From Eudorina sp. 2006-703-Eu-15 (Eukaryota > Chlorophyta > Chlorophyceae > Chlamydomonadales > Volvocaceae): DNA of 64,000 nucleotides. A program made the position numbers and the translations under genes. Each line of letters begins with the position of its first letter. The first letter of the stretch is position 1. The notes under the pieces are model-generated. The model did no database searches. It was not told the origin of the DNA and worked only from the letters and a program-made list of their open reading frames with translations. The stretch is from contig BDSI01000011.1 in assembly GCA_003117195.1 (NCBI GenBank), positions 224,901 through 288,900 on the forward strand, given 5' to 3'. Below are positions 23,101 to 35,100 of the stretch, piece by piece.

Positions 23101-26100
23101 ACTGGTGGCGCTGGGCAAGCGGATCACCGACTACGCCGCGGAGGTGGAGGTGCGGCGGCGAGGAGCCAGGAGGGGGTTGTTAGGAGGCGGGGGCGGGGGG
23201 GGTGCTGGAGTTGAGCTGAGTGGCTGAGGGCTTCGGTGGTTGATGCATTGATGGAACGGCAGCAGTGGGTTAACAGGTGAAGGAACGGCGGCGTTGGAGT
23301 GCTCAGCGGCGCAGTGGGGGGTTGAGTCGGGGGCATGTGCCGGGAGGAAGGGGTTGGTGTCGTGCTGCGAGGGGGTACGACAGGGAGAGCGGCGGGGCGA
23401 TGCGCGACGGGTCTTCAGCACCGCAATCGACCGGCCCAGGGCGCCAAGGACGGCGGGTGGGGGTAGCACGTGGCAGGTGCCTGAACCAATGGCCAAATCC
23501 CTGTTCGAGTTCAGTCCAGCCGCTCACCTCACCGACTCACCTGCCGCGATCCCCGCAGGTCGCCCCGGGTGACACCCTCGATGAGGAGCTGGGTGTGGCG
23601 GTGGAGTTCGAGGAGGAAGAGGAGGACGACGACGAGGAGGCGGATGAGGTGGGGTGCCGTGGATGAGAGGGGGGTCCAGCGGGCGGCGGGGACTGGGGTC
23701 CAGCGGGCGGCGGGGACTGCTGGGGGGTTGCAGCCATCTTCTCGTCTTGCTGGAGCCTCGATGTACATCTCTCTCTTCCTCTCCGCTGTTGGTGGCTTGA
23801 TGAGCGTGTTACTTTTTCACACCTTAGGACCCTCTCATCCTGCTCGCATCCGTCTATTTATATGTCTATTTATCTATCTCACGCACACGGCACTCTCGGG
23901 GGCATTCACCCGCTGAACACAGTAACATCATGCCCTCTCCACCTCTCGAACCTCAGGTTCTGGATGTGGACGAGGAGGACGATGGCGACGACCACCAGCA
24001 GGAGGCGGATCTGCGCACCACCACGATGGTGAGGAGGAACGGGGTGGGAGGGAATCCAGGGGATAGGAAGGTGGGAGGCCGGGGAGGGGAGGGAAGTGGA
24101 GGGGAGGGGAGGGGAGGGGAAGGGCCAAGAGGTAATCCCTGCTACAACATGACCCTCGTCGCGGTCTCTCGTCCCTGAAATTCTGTACCGTTCGCCCACT
24201 TCACCATCCGCCACGCCTATCAGCCCCATCCCGCGCCTGGTATCCAGTGCAGCTTGTCTGTGCCTGCCAGAACGCTGCACCCCGCCAATGTCCGACACCC
24301 TCTCCCTCCCCCCCACCCCCCGCCACTTCTCAGAACGACGTGGACGCGGGCGAGGAGGCCCGAGACGAGGGCCTCAAGGTCCAGGAGGTGGATGCGTACT
24401 GGCTGCAGCGCCGCATCGCCCGGGCGCTGGGGCCGGGGGTGGAGGCCACACGGGCGCAGGCGCTGGCGGAGCAGGTGAGGGCGGGGAGCGGAAGGCAGGG
24501 ACGTTGGGGATTCGGGGGCGGGGCCACGGGCGGGGTGGCTTATGGGAGTTTATTGTATAAACACCATATAAAAAAACCCGGGTGGGTTGGGTGGAACAGG
24601 GGCGAAGTTGAGGGTTTAGAAACTTCCATTCGCCTCCCCACGCACGTGCACACGGACGCGGACGAGGCCTGCGGATGAAGACCGACACGCAGCTCCAGTA
24701 GGAGGATGTCACCCACACACGCACACGTGGTCGGGCGGGTTTCTTTTCTACACACACGCACACATTCGTTCACACACACGCGCACATTCGTTCACACAAA
24801 CGCACACATTCGTTCACACAAACGCACACACGCACACGCGCAGGTCCTCGGGGTGCTGGGCGGCAACGACGACCAGCGCGCTGTGGAGAACGAGCTGGTG
24901 CTGAGTCTGGGCTTCGAGCACTTCGAGCTGATCAAGGAGCTGATCAAGAACAGGTGCGGTCCAGGGGGGTAAAACACGCATACACACGGGCGGGTTTCCT
25001 TTCTAAACTCATACCAACTGGCCGGTTCGCCCGCCAAACCCACGATACGCACTGTGGCCTTTGCATGATATTGCGCGCCATGGCATTAGCACAACTTGCC
25101 GCTCAACGCACGTCTTCCGGCCCGCTTGCCGCCTTCCCCGCCTTCCTCGCCCGCCCCTCTCCCCTCTGGCTGCAGCGCAGCTTTTAATCTATCTACCTTT
25201 TTCCTATTTTCCTGTGCCCTTCTCCCCTCTCTCCTGGCGCCCTCCCCAGGCTGAAGATCGTGTGGTGCACCAAGCTGTCCCGCGCGGAGACGGACGAGGA
25301 GCGCGAGCGCATCGAGATGGAGATGGCCGGCAGTCCCGACACGGCGGCCATCCTGGCGGCCCTGCGCGCCACCCGGACCTCGGCGCGCGACCGCCAGACC
25401 GCCATGGAGCGGTCCATCCGCGAGGAGGCGAGGCGGCTGAGGCAGGGCGAGGCGGGCGCGCGCGGGGACGCGGGCGCCGGCGCCACGGCGGGCCGGCACC
25501 AGGTGTCGCTGGACAGCCTGGCGTTCCGGCAGGGCAGCCACCTGATGAGCAACAAGAGCGTGTCGCTGCCGCAGGTGCCGGGCGTGGGGGGCAGCGGGGG
25601 CTCGAGGGGTCAGGCGGTGGGAGCAGGCGAAGGGAGGGGTGAGGACAAAGCGGCTGCGCTGACCGTCAGAGCAACCAGAGCAACCAGGGGCATCTGCTGC
25701 GCCGCCTTTCCTTCCCCCTCCCGCATTGTGCCCCGCGCTGTCACACCCATACCCCTCCGTGCTCTCCCCCCTTGTGCCCCCGCTCTCCGCCCGCTCCTCT
25801 CTCTTGTCCCCCCGTGCGTGCAGGGCTCCCAGCGCCGCGCGTACAAGGGGTACGAAGAGGTGGAGGTGCCCGCGCTGAAGCCCAAGCCCTTCGCGGACGG
25901 CGAGAAGCTGCGCGCCATCTCGGAGCTGCCCGAGTGGGCTCGCGGGGCCTTCGCGGGCATGGAGTCGCTCAACCGCATCCAGTCGCGGGTGTGCGACTGC
26001 GCGATGTTCAGCGGGGAGAACATGCTGGTGTGCGCGCCCACGGGTGAGTGGGCACACACACACCCAGGCGGCGGGCCGGTCGGGAGGCTTGGGGTGGCGT

Positions 26101-29100
26101 TGGGGGAGGGAAATGGGGTAGGCAGCGGAGGGGAGGGGGAACGCGGTGAGGGGTGCACGGGGACCGGGGGAGGCGGGACAGACGAGGGCATCGGGGGAGC
26201 GCAGGCACTGTGCGGGGGGCCCGGAGGGAGATAACTGGGTGACGTGGAGCGGGCCAGGAAGAGGCGGCTAGGGACGGCTGGGGGAGTTTGAGCGGCCGTT
26301 TGTTGAAGCTGGCCTGCTAACGTCCGTGGTTCTGTGGATCGCCATCTCCATGCTACGGCATCTCCTACCCAAATTGTCGGCTCCCGAACCAATTCTCCCC
26401 CCCCCTCTCCCGTTTTCTGTGCTGTCCCTCCCCTCTTTTTCTCACCTCCTTGTCCCAGGTGCCGGTAAGACCAACGTGGCCATGCTGTGCATCATGCACG
26501 AGCTGGGTCTGCACCTGCGGCCCGACGGCACCATCGACACGTCCGCGTTCAAGATCGTGTACGTGGCGCCCATGAAGGTGGGGCGACAGGGAGGGGCGGG
26601 CCTGGAGAGGGGGGCGGTTCGGGCGAGAGAGGGGAGAAGAGCGCGGGAGGCGGGGGAGGGAGGATCCTGCAGCTGCTCTCGGCCACGGCATTCCCGCTTG
26701 CACAAACCCACACATGGCCATAGACTCGCACTGAGCAGCAGCCCAGTGCTGCCCGCGCGATGAATCCATGCGTCCTGGCTATGGCCATCCGCCGTCCCGG
26801 CTCTCTAAACCCCTCGTACCCCCCTCACACCCTCCCCCCCCCCGTTGTGAGCTCTAGGGTCAGACTTTGCGCATCGGATCCAACTACGCCTGCCAAAGCG
26901 GTGTGCCCTCCCACCCTTTTCTGGCAGTCATCAGACAATGTCTTTGCCCACCCATGCTACAGTGTAGCCCACCCATGCTACAGTGTATCCCACCCTTCCT
27001 CCCACCCTTCCTCCCACCCTTCCTCCCACCCTTCCTCCCACCCTTCCTCCCACCCTTCCTCCCACCCTTCCTCCCACCCCTCCTCCCGTCCTGCCTGTCA
27101 CGTGCATGTGACCCCCGCAGGCGCTGGTGGCCGAGATGGTGGGCAACTTCTCCAAGCGCTTGGGCGAGAAGTACGGCATCAAGGTCCGCGAGCTGACGGG
27201 CGACATCAACCTGTCCAAGAGCGAGATCGAGGAGACCCAGATCATTGTGACCACACCGGAGAAGTGGGACATCATCACACGCAAGTCGGACGACCGCACG
27301 TACGCCAACATGGTGGGTGCGCGGGGGGAGGGGGAGGGGAGGGGGAGGGGGAGGGGGGTTCCGAGTGTGTATCTGTGACAGGGCGTGTGACAGGGTGTGG
27401 GCGTGGATGGGCTGGCTTGCTCGGGTGCGTGTTAATCGAGGAACGGACCGGGCCGCGAGATATAAAGGATTTGTAAACAAGTGTAATACATGTAACGTAC
27501 ATACGTTAAGTCTATTGATGCAGGTTACATGGCAAGTATATCTGCACCTGGGCTCGTCGGGCGGGTTCCTTGTCTATAACATGCACATATGTTCTGTGCA
27601 CTCGTGTGTGTTAAAGGAAGGGGTCAGCGCGGGGCAGGGCGTGGTCCACGTCTGGTCCGCCCCCCCCCGGTCCCTGCTGCGCTGCCATCCGCCCTTCCTC
27701 ACTGCCCCTCCTGCCTCACCTGCTCTTGCTGCTCCTGCCCCTCCTGCTGCCCCGCTCCTGCCGCTGATCAGGTGCGGTTGCTGATTGTGGACGAGATCCA
27801 CCTGCTGCATGACGACCGCGGACCCGTGCTGGAGTCCATCATCAGCAGGACCATTCGGCAGGTGCGTGTGCGTGCGTGTGGGTGGGTGTGAAGGCGTGTG
27901 TTTAATGAGAAGCCCGCCCGACCCAAACCGGTCGGTGGAGGTGTGTGTGTGTGTGTGTTTAGAAAGAATGGGAGCAGGGGTGAGGGATGGGAGGAGAGAC
28001 GGGACGCCCCCTCTTTGTGTGTGACCTGTGACGGGGTATTTGCGTACCGACTTGCTGTTCCAACCTTCCCCACACACACCCCACTCGGGCATGCCCCGGG
28101 CTTAGCTATGCCCCTTACATGTCTTGCATTCCTGCTCTTGCTGCCTACGAACGCGCCCCGCCCGCACCCGAATCGTCGCTCTGGCAGCAGCGCAGTTTGA
28201 AAATGTCCACCAATTTCTTATACCTCTCCCTCACCCGGTCCGGCTGTGTAGGTGGAGTCGACCCAGGAGATGACCCGCATCGTGGGTCTGTCCGCCACCC
28301 TGCCCAACTATGAGGACGTGGCGGTATTCCTCAGGTGAGGGGGCCGGAGGGCGGGTGAGGGAAGGGGAGAAGGGGGGTGAGGCGGTGGGTAACAGCAGGC
28401 GATGGGGTCGGCTCGAAAATGAGGCCACGGGCGAAGGGGGCGGGGTTAAATTGAAAAAGGGGGCGGGGGGTGAAGGGGCGGGGCGCGGATTCGGTGGGGA
28501 GAGGGAAGCATCAGGGCTTCAGGGGCCTTATGCTCAGTTGTCCAGGCAGGGGTCCGCGAGGGTTGCCTGCCGGTACTCGAACCATTTGCGGTTCTGTTCC
28601 CCACCCCCTTAGCAGCTAAATTACAGCATGTCTACCAGTTTCCGACCCCCTGCACCCCCGCCAGCCCCATTTCTGTCCATGAAAACAGCGCGCTCCCCCC
28701 CTTTGATGCCCTCCCCCCGCGCCAGGGTCAAGCCCGACAAGGGGCTCTTCTACTTCGACAACTCCTACCGGCCCTGCCCGCTGGCGCAGCAGTACATCGG
28801 CGTGTCGGTCAAGAAGCCGCTGCAGCGCTTCCAGCTCATGAACGAGATCTGCTACAACAAGGTGCGTACTCAACGTTAGTGATATCATGAAGTGTAATTC
28901 CGCCCGCCCGCCCACCTGCCCCGCCCCGTCCGGTCGAACCGTCGCTCTGGCAGCAGCGCCGTTTGAAATTGTCTACCAATTTCCCATACACCCCGTCCGC
29001 CCTGCCCCAACCCCGCCCTCGGCCGCTTGCCATCCCCCCTCCGGCGGGTTTCACGTTGGCTCTCTCCGTGTCAGGTCCTGGAGTGCGCGGGCCGCCACCA

Positions 29101-32100
29101 GGTGCTGGTGTTCGTGCACAGCCGCAAGGAGACCGCCAAGACCGCCCGCTTCGTCAAGGAGACAGCGCTGGCGGCCGACATGCTGGCGCGCTTCATGCGC
29201 AGTGACTCAGCCAGCAGGGAGATCCTGCAGACGGAGGTGTGTGTGTGGGGGGGTGAGGGCGGGGGTTGGGCGCGTGTGCCCGGTGTTGTTGGTGCTGTGC
29301 TGGTGGTGGGGAAGGGCGTGGGCTGGCGGGTGGCGGGGTGGGGCTTCCGCGCGGTTCCGTGGGTTCTCGGCAGTGGTATCCTCGATGCACACGGCGTTGC
29401 AACGGACCCGGTTCGGCCACTGCAGCCAATCCGTCGTCGCATCTCTTGCACCCACCCTGTACACACCGCTTGGCTTCGCCCGGCCTGTGGGCCCCCGCCC
29501 CCACCTGCCCCCGCGCCACCCCCCCGCGCCCGGCCCCGTCCTCAGGCTGAGAACTGCAAGGACTCGGACCTTCGCGACCTGCTGCCATTCGGCTTCGCCA
29601 TCCACCACGCGGGCATGAGCCGCGCCGACCGCACGCTGGTGGAGGACCTCTTCGCGGACGGACACGTGCAGGTGGGGCGGGGGGGAGCGGGGTGCGGGCG
29701 CTGGCTCGGCTCGGCTCGCTGGACAATCGGGCCGGCACTGCCGGCGCCGCTATTGCTGCTTCCCATGCGCACCCCCATACCTTCCCTCTCCGACCATACC
29801 CCCCTCCCCGACACCCAACCCCCCTCGCCGGCCTGTGCCTGCCAATTTCCTACACCCCCAATCCCACCGCCCCACCGCCCCGCCGCCCCACCGCCCCGCC
29901 GCCCCACCGCCCCGCCGCCCCACCGCCCAGGTCCTGGTGAGCACCGCCACCCTGGCCTGGGGCGTCAACCTGCCCGCCCACACCGTCATCATCAAGGGCA
30001 CCCAGATCTACAACCCGGTCAAGGGCGCCTGGGACGAGCTGAGCCCGCAGGACGTGATGCAGATGATGGGACGAGCGGGCCGGCCGCAGTACGACCAGTT
30101 CGGTGAGCAGCGACGGCGGCCCTGCGGCGACGGTTGGCCTATTACCGTTTCGATACCGCGGAAGGTTGAAGCCACACAGCCGCTCTGCCGCCATGTCATC
30201 TGCGCCTCGCCTTACGCCCGAGCCCCTGCACGCGCTGAGGACCCCGTTCCCTCATCCTCGACGCAGTTCTCCAGGAACGCGCACACACGGTTTTTCTTTT
30301 ACACACACGGCTTCTCGCAGCTCCGTTTCCTTTTTGCACAGGGGTTCAGCTGTGTCCCTTGCGCGTCACGCACCCCTGCCTTGCCCGCCGAATGGCACAC
30401 GCGGACACCCACTCTCCCATCTCCCTCCCGGTCACGCACCTCTGCCTTGAGAAACACCTGCTCTCCCTCTCCCTGCCCCTCCCGCCTCCCTCCCTAATGC
30501 CTCCTCGGCCCCCCCCCCGCAGGCGAGGGCATCATCATCACGGGCCACTCGGAGCTGCAGTTCTACCTGTCGCTGTTCAACCAGCAGCTGCCCATCGAGA
30601 GCCAGTTCGTGAAGGCGCTGGCGGACAACCTCAACGCGGAGATCGTGCTGGGCACCGTGTCGGTAAGTTTGGGGGGGTGGGGTGGCCACGGCGGGGGGCC
30701 GTACTAGGGTCATGTGTTTGTGTATGTGGTAAGTTTGGGCGGGGGGGAATGCGTGCTATGGCAGGATGCACTCGCTGCGCTGAACTGAAGAGGGGGAAGA
30801 CTGCAGGGGAGGGAAGGGAGAGGCCGTACCGGCCCTGGTGTGTGTGCGCGGTTTGAGGAACGAGCGCAAGAGAATGATGACGCCACTCGGTGAGGCTTCA
30901 AAGACAGCAGCCGGTCTGGGGACCGCTGTCCGGGGTGCCCCTCCCTTTCTTTTCCGGGAGCCCCCACCACCGCATCTGGGTATGTCCGCCACCTCCGCCA
31001 ACTCCCGCCACCTGCCGCCTCCTTCGCCGACTCCGCCACCTTCACCTCGGTATGACCGTCCTCCCCTTTCCCACCCCCACCCCCACGCCCACCCCACAAA
31101 CATATCCACCACCCCCAGAACCTGAAGGACGCCGCGCACTGGCTGGGCTACACCTACCTGTACGTGCGCATGCTCAGGGCGCCGGCGCTGTACGGCGTAC
31201 CCCCCGCGGACCTCGACACAGACCCGCTGCTGCAGGTGGGGGCCAAGGGGGATGGTATGGTGCGTGAGTTTCCTCCGAGCGCACCCCAAACCCCCTCGCC
31301 AGGTTCGTTGGTTTTCCTTTTCTCTTTGACCCCCCCTCCTCGCCACCCACACCTCCCCCTCTTCAGGAGCGGCGGCTGGACCTGTCCCACAGCGCGGCCC
31401 TGCTGCTGGACAAGCACTCGCTCATCCGCTACGACCGGAAGAGCGGCAACTTCCAGGTGGGGCGGGGTTGGGGCGGAGCGGGGCGTGGTGTTGGCTCGCT
31501 GGGGGATCAAGTGCGGCTGCGGTTGCGTCGGCTGCTGTCGTCGTGCATGGTGACGACTTTGTCTAGTGGCGTTGGTCCCGCTGCAGGCGCGCAGGTTTTG
31601 TCCTGCCTGGATTTCGCATTCACACCTACATGCATACATACATGCATCCATCACACACCTGGCGTGCCACCTACATGCCCACACCACACGCTTGGAGCTC
31701 ATCTCTGCCCGCTCCGCGCCGCTCCGCCCCGTCACCCTTCCCTGCCGCCGCGGGCCGCAGACCACGGACCTGGGCCGCATCGCCTCCCACTACTACGTCA
31801 GCTACACCACCATCGCCCACTTCAACGAGCACCTGAAGCCCACCATGACCGACATAGAGCTGCTGCGCCTCTTCAGCCTGGCGGAGGAGTTCAAGTGAGG
31901 AAGAGGGCGATGGCCCGGGTCGGTTGCGGGCGGGCGGGCCGCGAGAAAAAGCGGCTGCAAAAGGGAGGGCAATCCATGGGCACCTACGGACCGGCTGGTC
32001 GTTCTAGGTCAAAATAATCTGTGCTGGGAGTTGTCTCCTCGTTGCCCCTCGCCCCCTCGTCTTGGTTGTTGTCCATTTTGACCCCCTCGTCCTCCGCTTG

Positions 32101-35100
32101 ACCCCCGAACCCTCCTCCGACCCGCCATCCCCCTGCGGCCCGCCTGCCCGCCCCCCCCCGCGCCCCCCCTGCCCCCTCCTCCCCCAGGTACATGGTGGTC
32201 CGTGACGAGGAGAAGCTGGAGCTGGCCAAGCTGGTGGAGCGGGTGCCCATACCCGTCAAGGAGAGCCTGGACGAGCCCACGGCCAAGGTCAACGTGCTGC
32301 TGCAGGTGCGGAGGGGGGGGCTGATGGACATTGGCATGTGGGGAGCGGGGGAAATCTGTGAGCTGCTCGGCTTCAGCACAGCCAAGCCCAAGGGCATGGC
32401 GGTTGGTGGTGCGGATGGTGGTGCGTGCGTGCGTGTGTTAAAATAAACCGAGAGACACGACTTGCGTGCGTGTGTGTGTTGCGTGTGGGTGCGGCTGGGG
32501 ATGGGAGTGCAGTACTGAGTGTGAGTGTACGGACACCCCACAACTCCACTCGTCTCCACCCCACCTATTCCCCTGACCTCCCCTACTCTCTCCCCCTGCC
32601 AATGTCTACCAATTTTCTATATCCTCCCCCTCCCTCCCCTTCTCTCCCTCGCACTGTCGCCCCTCCCCTCCTCTGCAGGCCTACATCAGCAACCTGAAGC
32701 TGGAGGGTCTGGCCCTGGCGTCCGACATGGTGTACGTGACCCAGTCGGCGGGCCGGCTGATGCGGTGCCTGTTCGAGATCTGCCTGCGCCGCGGCTGGGC
32801 GGGCCTCACGGACCGGGCGCTGGCGCTCACCAAGATGGTCAACTACCGGATGTGGGGCAGCCAGAGCCCGCTGCGGCAGTTCAAGGGTGTGCCCAACGGT
32901 GAGGGAGGAGGGAGAGGCGGGAAAGGGGGAAGGGGGAATAGGAGATTGGCAGACATGTTTATACTGCGCTGCTGCAAGCGCAAACGGGGAAGGGGGGTGT
33001 ATCAGGTGTATGATGGTTTGATGGGTAATAAGAGACTCAATACAACCAGCCCGGCCTCCTCCTGTCCTCCGGCCCACCGCTGCTGCTTGCCCCGCCCTGG
33101 AATCCCCATGCCGATGCCCTACCTGGCAGCTTCGTCGGTCCCTCTCCCCCCTGGCCTCCCCTGGCTCCGCCCGTCTCCCTTGGCAACCCGGCCCCCCCTC
33201 CCCTCCCTGGCTTCCTGCTGCTCGTAGACGTGCTTGTGAAGCTGGAGAAGAAGGACATGCCCTGGGAGCGCTTCTACGACCTGACCAGCCAGGAGCTGGG
33301 CGAGCTGATCCGGGCGCCCAAGATGGGCAAGAGCCTGCACAAGCTCATCCACCAGTTCCCGAGGTGAGGCGGGGGGAGGGCGGTTTGGGTGCGGGTCTGT
33401 GTGTAGGCGTGAGTTCGGGCTCGGTTGCTTGTCTCAGTCCCTTGCCCCGCTGCCATCGCCTCCCACTACTACGTCAGCTTACACCACCGCCGCCCTCCAT
33501 GTCTCCAGTCCGCACCTGTCCTTCCCCCTCGCCCCCCATCGCCACCTCGCGGCTCCTCTCCCGCCTGCGCACCTGACCCCGCTCCCCCCGCGACCCTGAC
33601 CCCGCCCCGACCCCAGTATGAATTTATCCACCAGGTCCCTTACCCCACCCCGACCCTCTCCCCGCCGCCCCGTACACCCGCCCCCCCTCAGGCTGGAGCT
33701 GGCCGCGCACGTGCAGCCCATCACGCGCACCTGCCTCAAGATCGACCTGACCCTCACCCCCGACTTCCAGTGGGAGGACAAGGTGCACGGCTACGTGGAG
33801 CCCTTCTGGATCTTCGTGGAGGACCAGGTGCGGGCGCGTGTGCGGTGGCGTATGCGGGCGTGTGTGTGTGTGTGTTTGCGCGTGCAGCTCGGCGCCAGGA
33901 CCCACCCTGACCCCGACCGACCCTGACGAGATGTATTTGGATCACATACAAGTGAACTCAGTTTAACTAGTTTGTTATCGTTGACGGACCGAAGGTTGGT
34001 TTACCGGCCTGCAGAATCGGCAGATGTCAAAACGATCAGACATTTCGGTGGTGGTCGGTGACGTTCGAGGTGCATGCGGGGATCCAACCCCCATCTGGGC
34101 GGTATCCAAACCCCATTGGGACCCCGGCCTCTCCGCTCCAATGCCCGTGCCCTTGTGCCCCTGTGGCCGTGTCTCCCTGTGCAGGACTCTGAGCACATCC
34201 TGCACTGCCAGTACTGGCTGCTGAAGAAGAGCAACGCGGGCGAGGAGCACGTGGTGGCCTTCACGGTGCCCATCAGCGAGCCCGTGCCGCCGCAGTACTT
34301 CATCCGGGTGGTCAGCGACAGATGGCTCTCCTGCGAGGCCACCCTGCCCGTGTCCTTCAGGTGGGGAGGGGGGAGAGAAGTCTGTGTGTAAAGAAAAGTG
34401 AGCCGCGAGGAGCGAAGTCCAGCGGAGTAGGCGACACAGGCGACGGAGTGTGTGTATGTGTGTTGGGGGCTTCAATTGAAAAAAGAAATAAACCCAAAGA
34501 ACGAACCCGGGCACAGAGGGGCGAGAGAGGGGGGCAGAGACCATCCGGACACATACTCGTCATTCGGTGACTATTTTCGCGGTTTCGCTACCTTGATGAT
34601 TGACATCGCCCTGAGGGAGGGGGGAGCGGGGCACGGGAGTGTCACACTTGCTTGTGGTAGTAACTAGCAAGACCTGTCGGGCGCAGCGGGCGCGCGTATG
34701 CGCCTTCCCCGCGGCTGTATCCCTCCCAGGTCCCGGCCCAACGCCCAACGCCCCGCAGCTGCCAGCATGGTACACGAGCTGCGAGGGGCCCATGAACCTC
34801 CGGCTGGTTCTCCAGCTCAAAACGACCCCTTCCCCATACGTCCCACTTGTCGTTGTGGGCTCGTTTCTCACTTCACCCCCCCCCCCCCCACCTCCCTCGA
34901 TCCGCCCGCCTCCTGCCCTCCCCCGCTTCCCCCTCCAACCCCCCCCCCGCAGACACCTGATCCTGCCCACCAAGTTCCCTCCCCCAACCGAGCTGCTGGA
35001 CCTGCAGCCGCTGCCCGTGTCGGCGCTGCGGAACGCCGCCTTCGAGGCGCTGTACAAGGGCCTCAGCCACTTCAACCCCATCCAGACGCAGGTCTTCACC

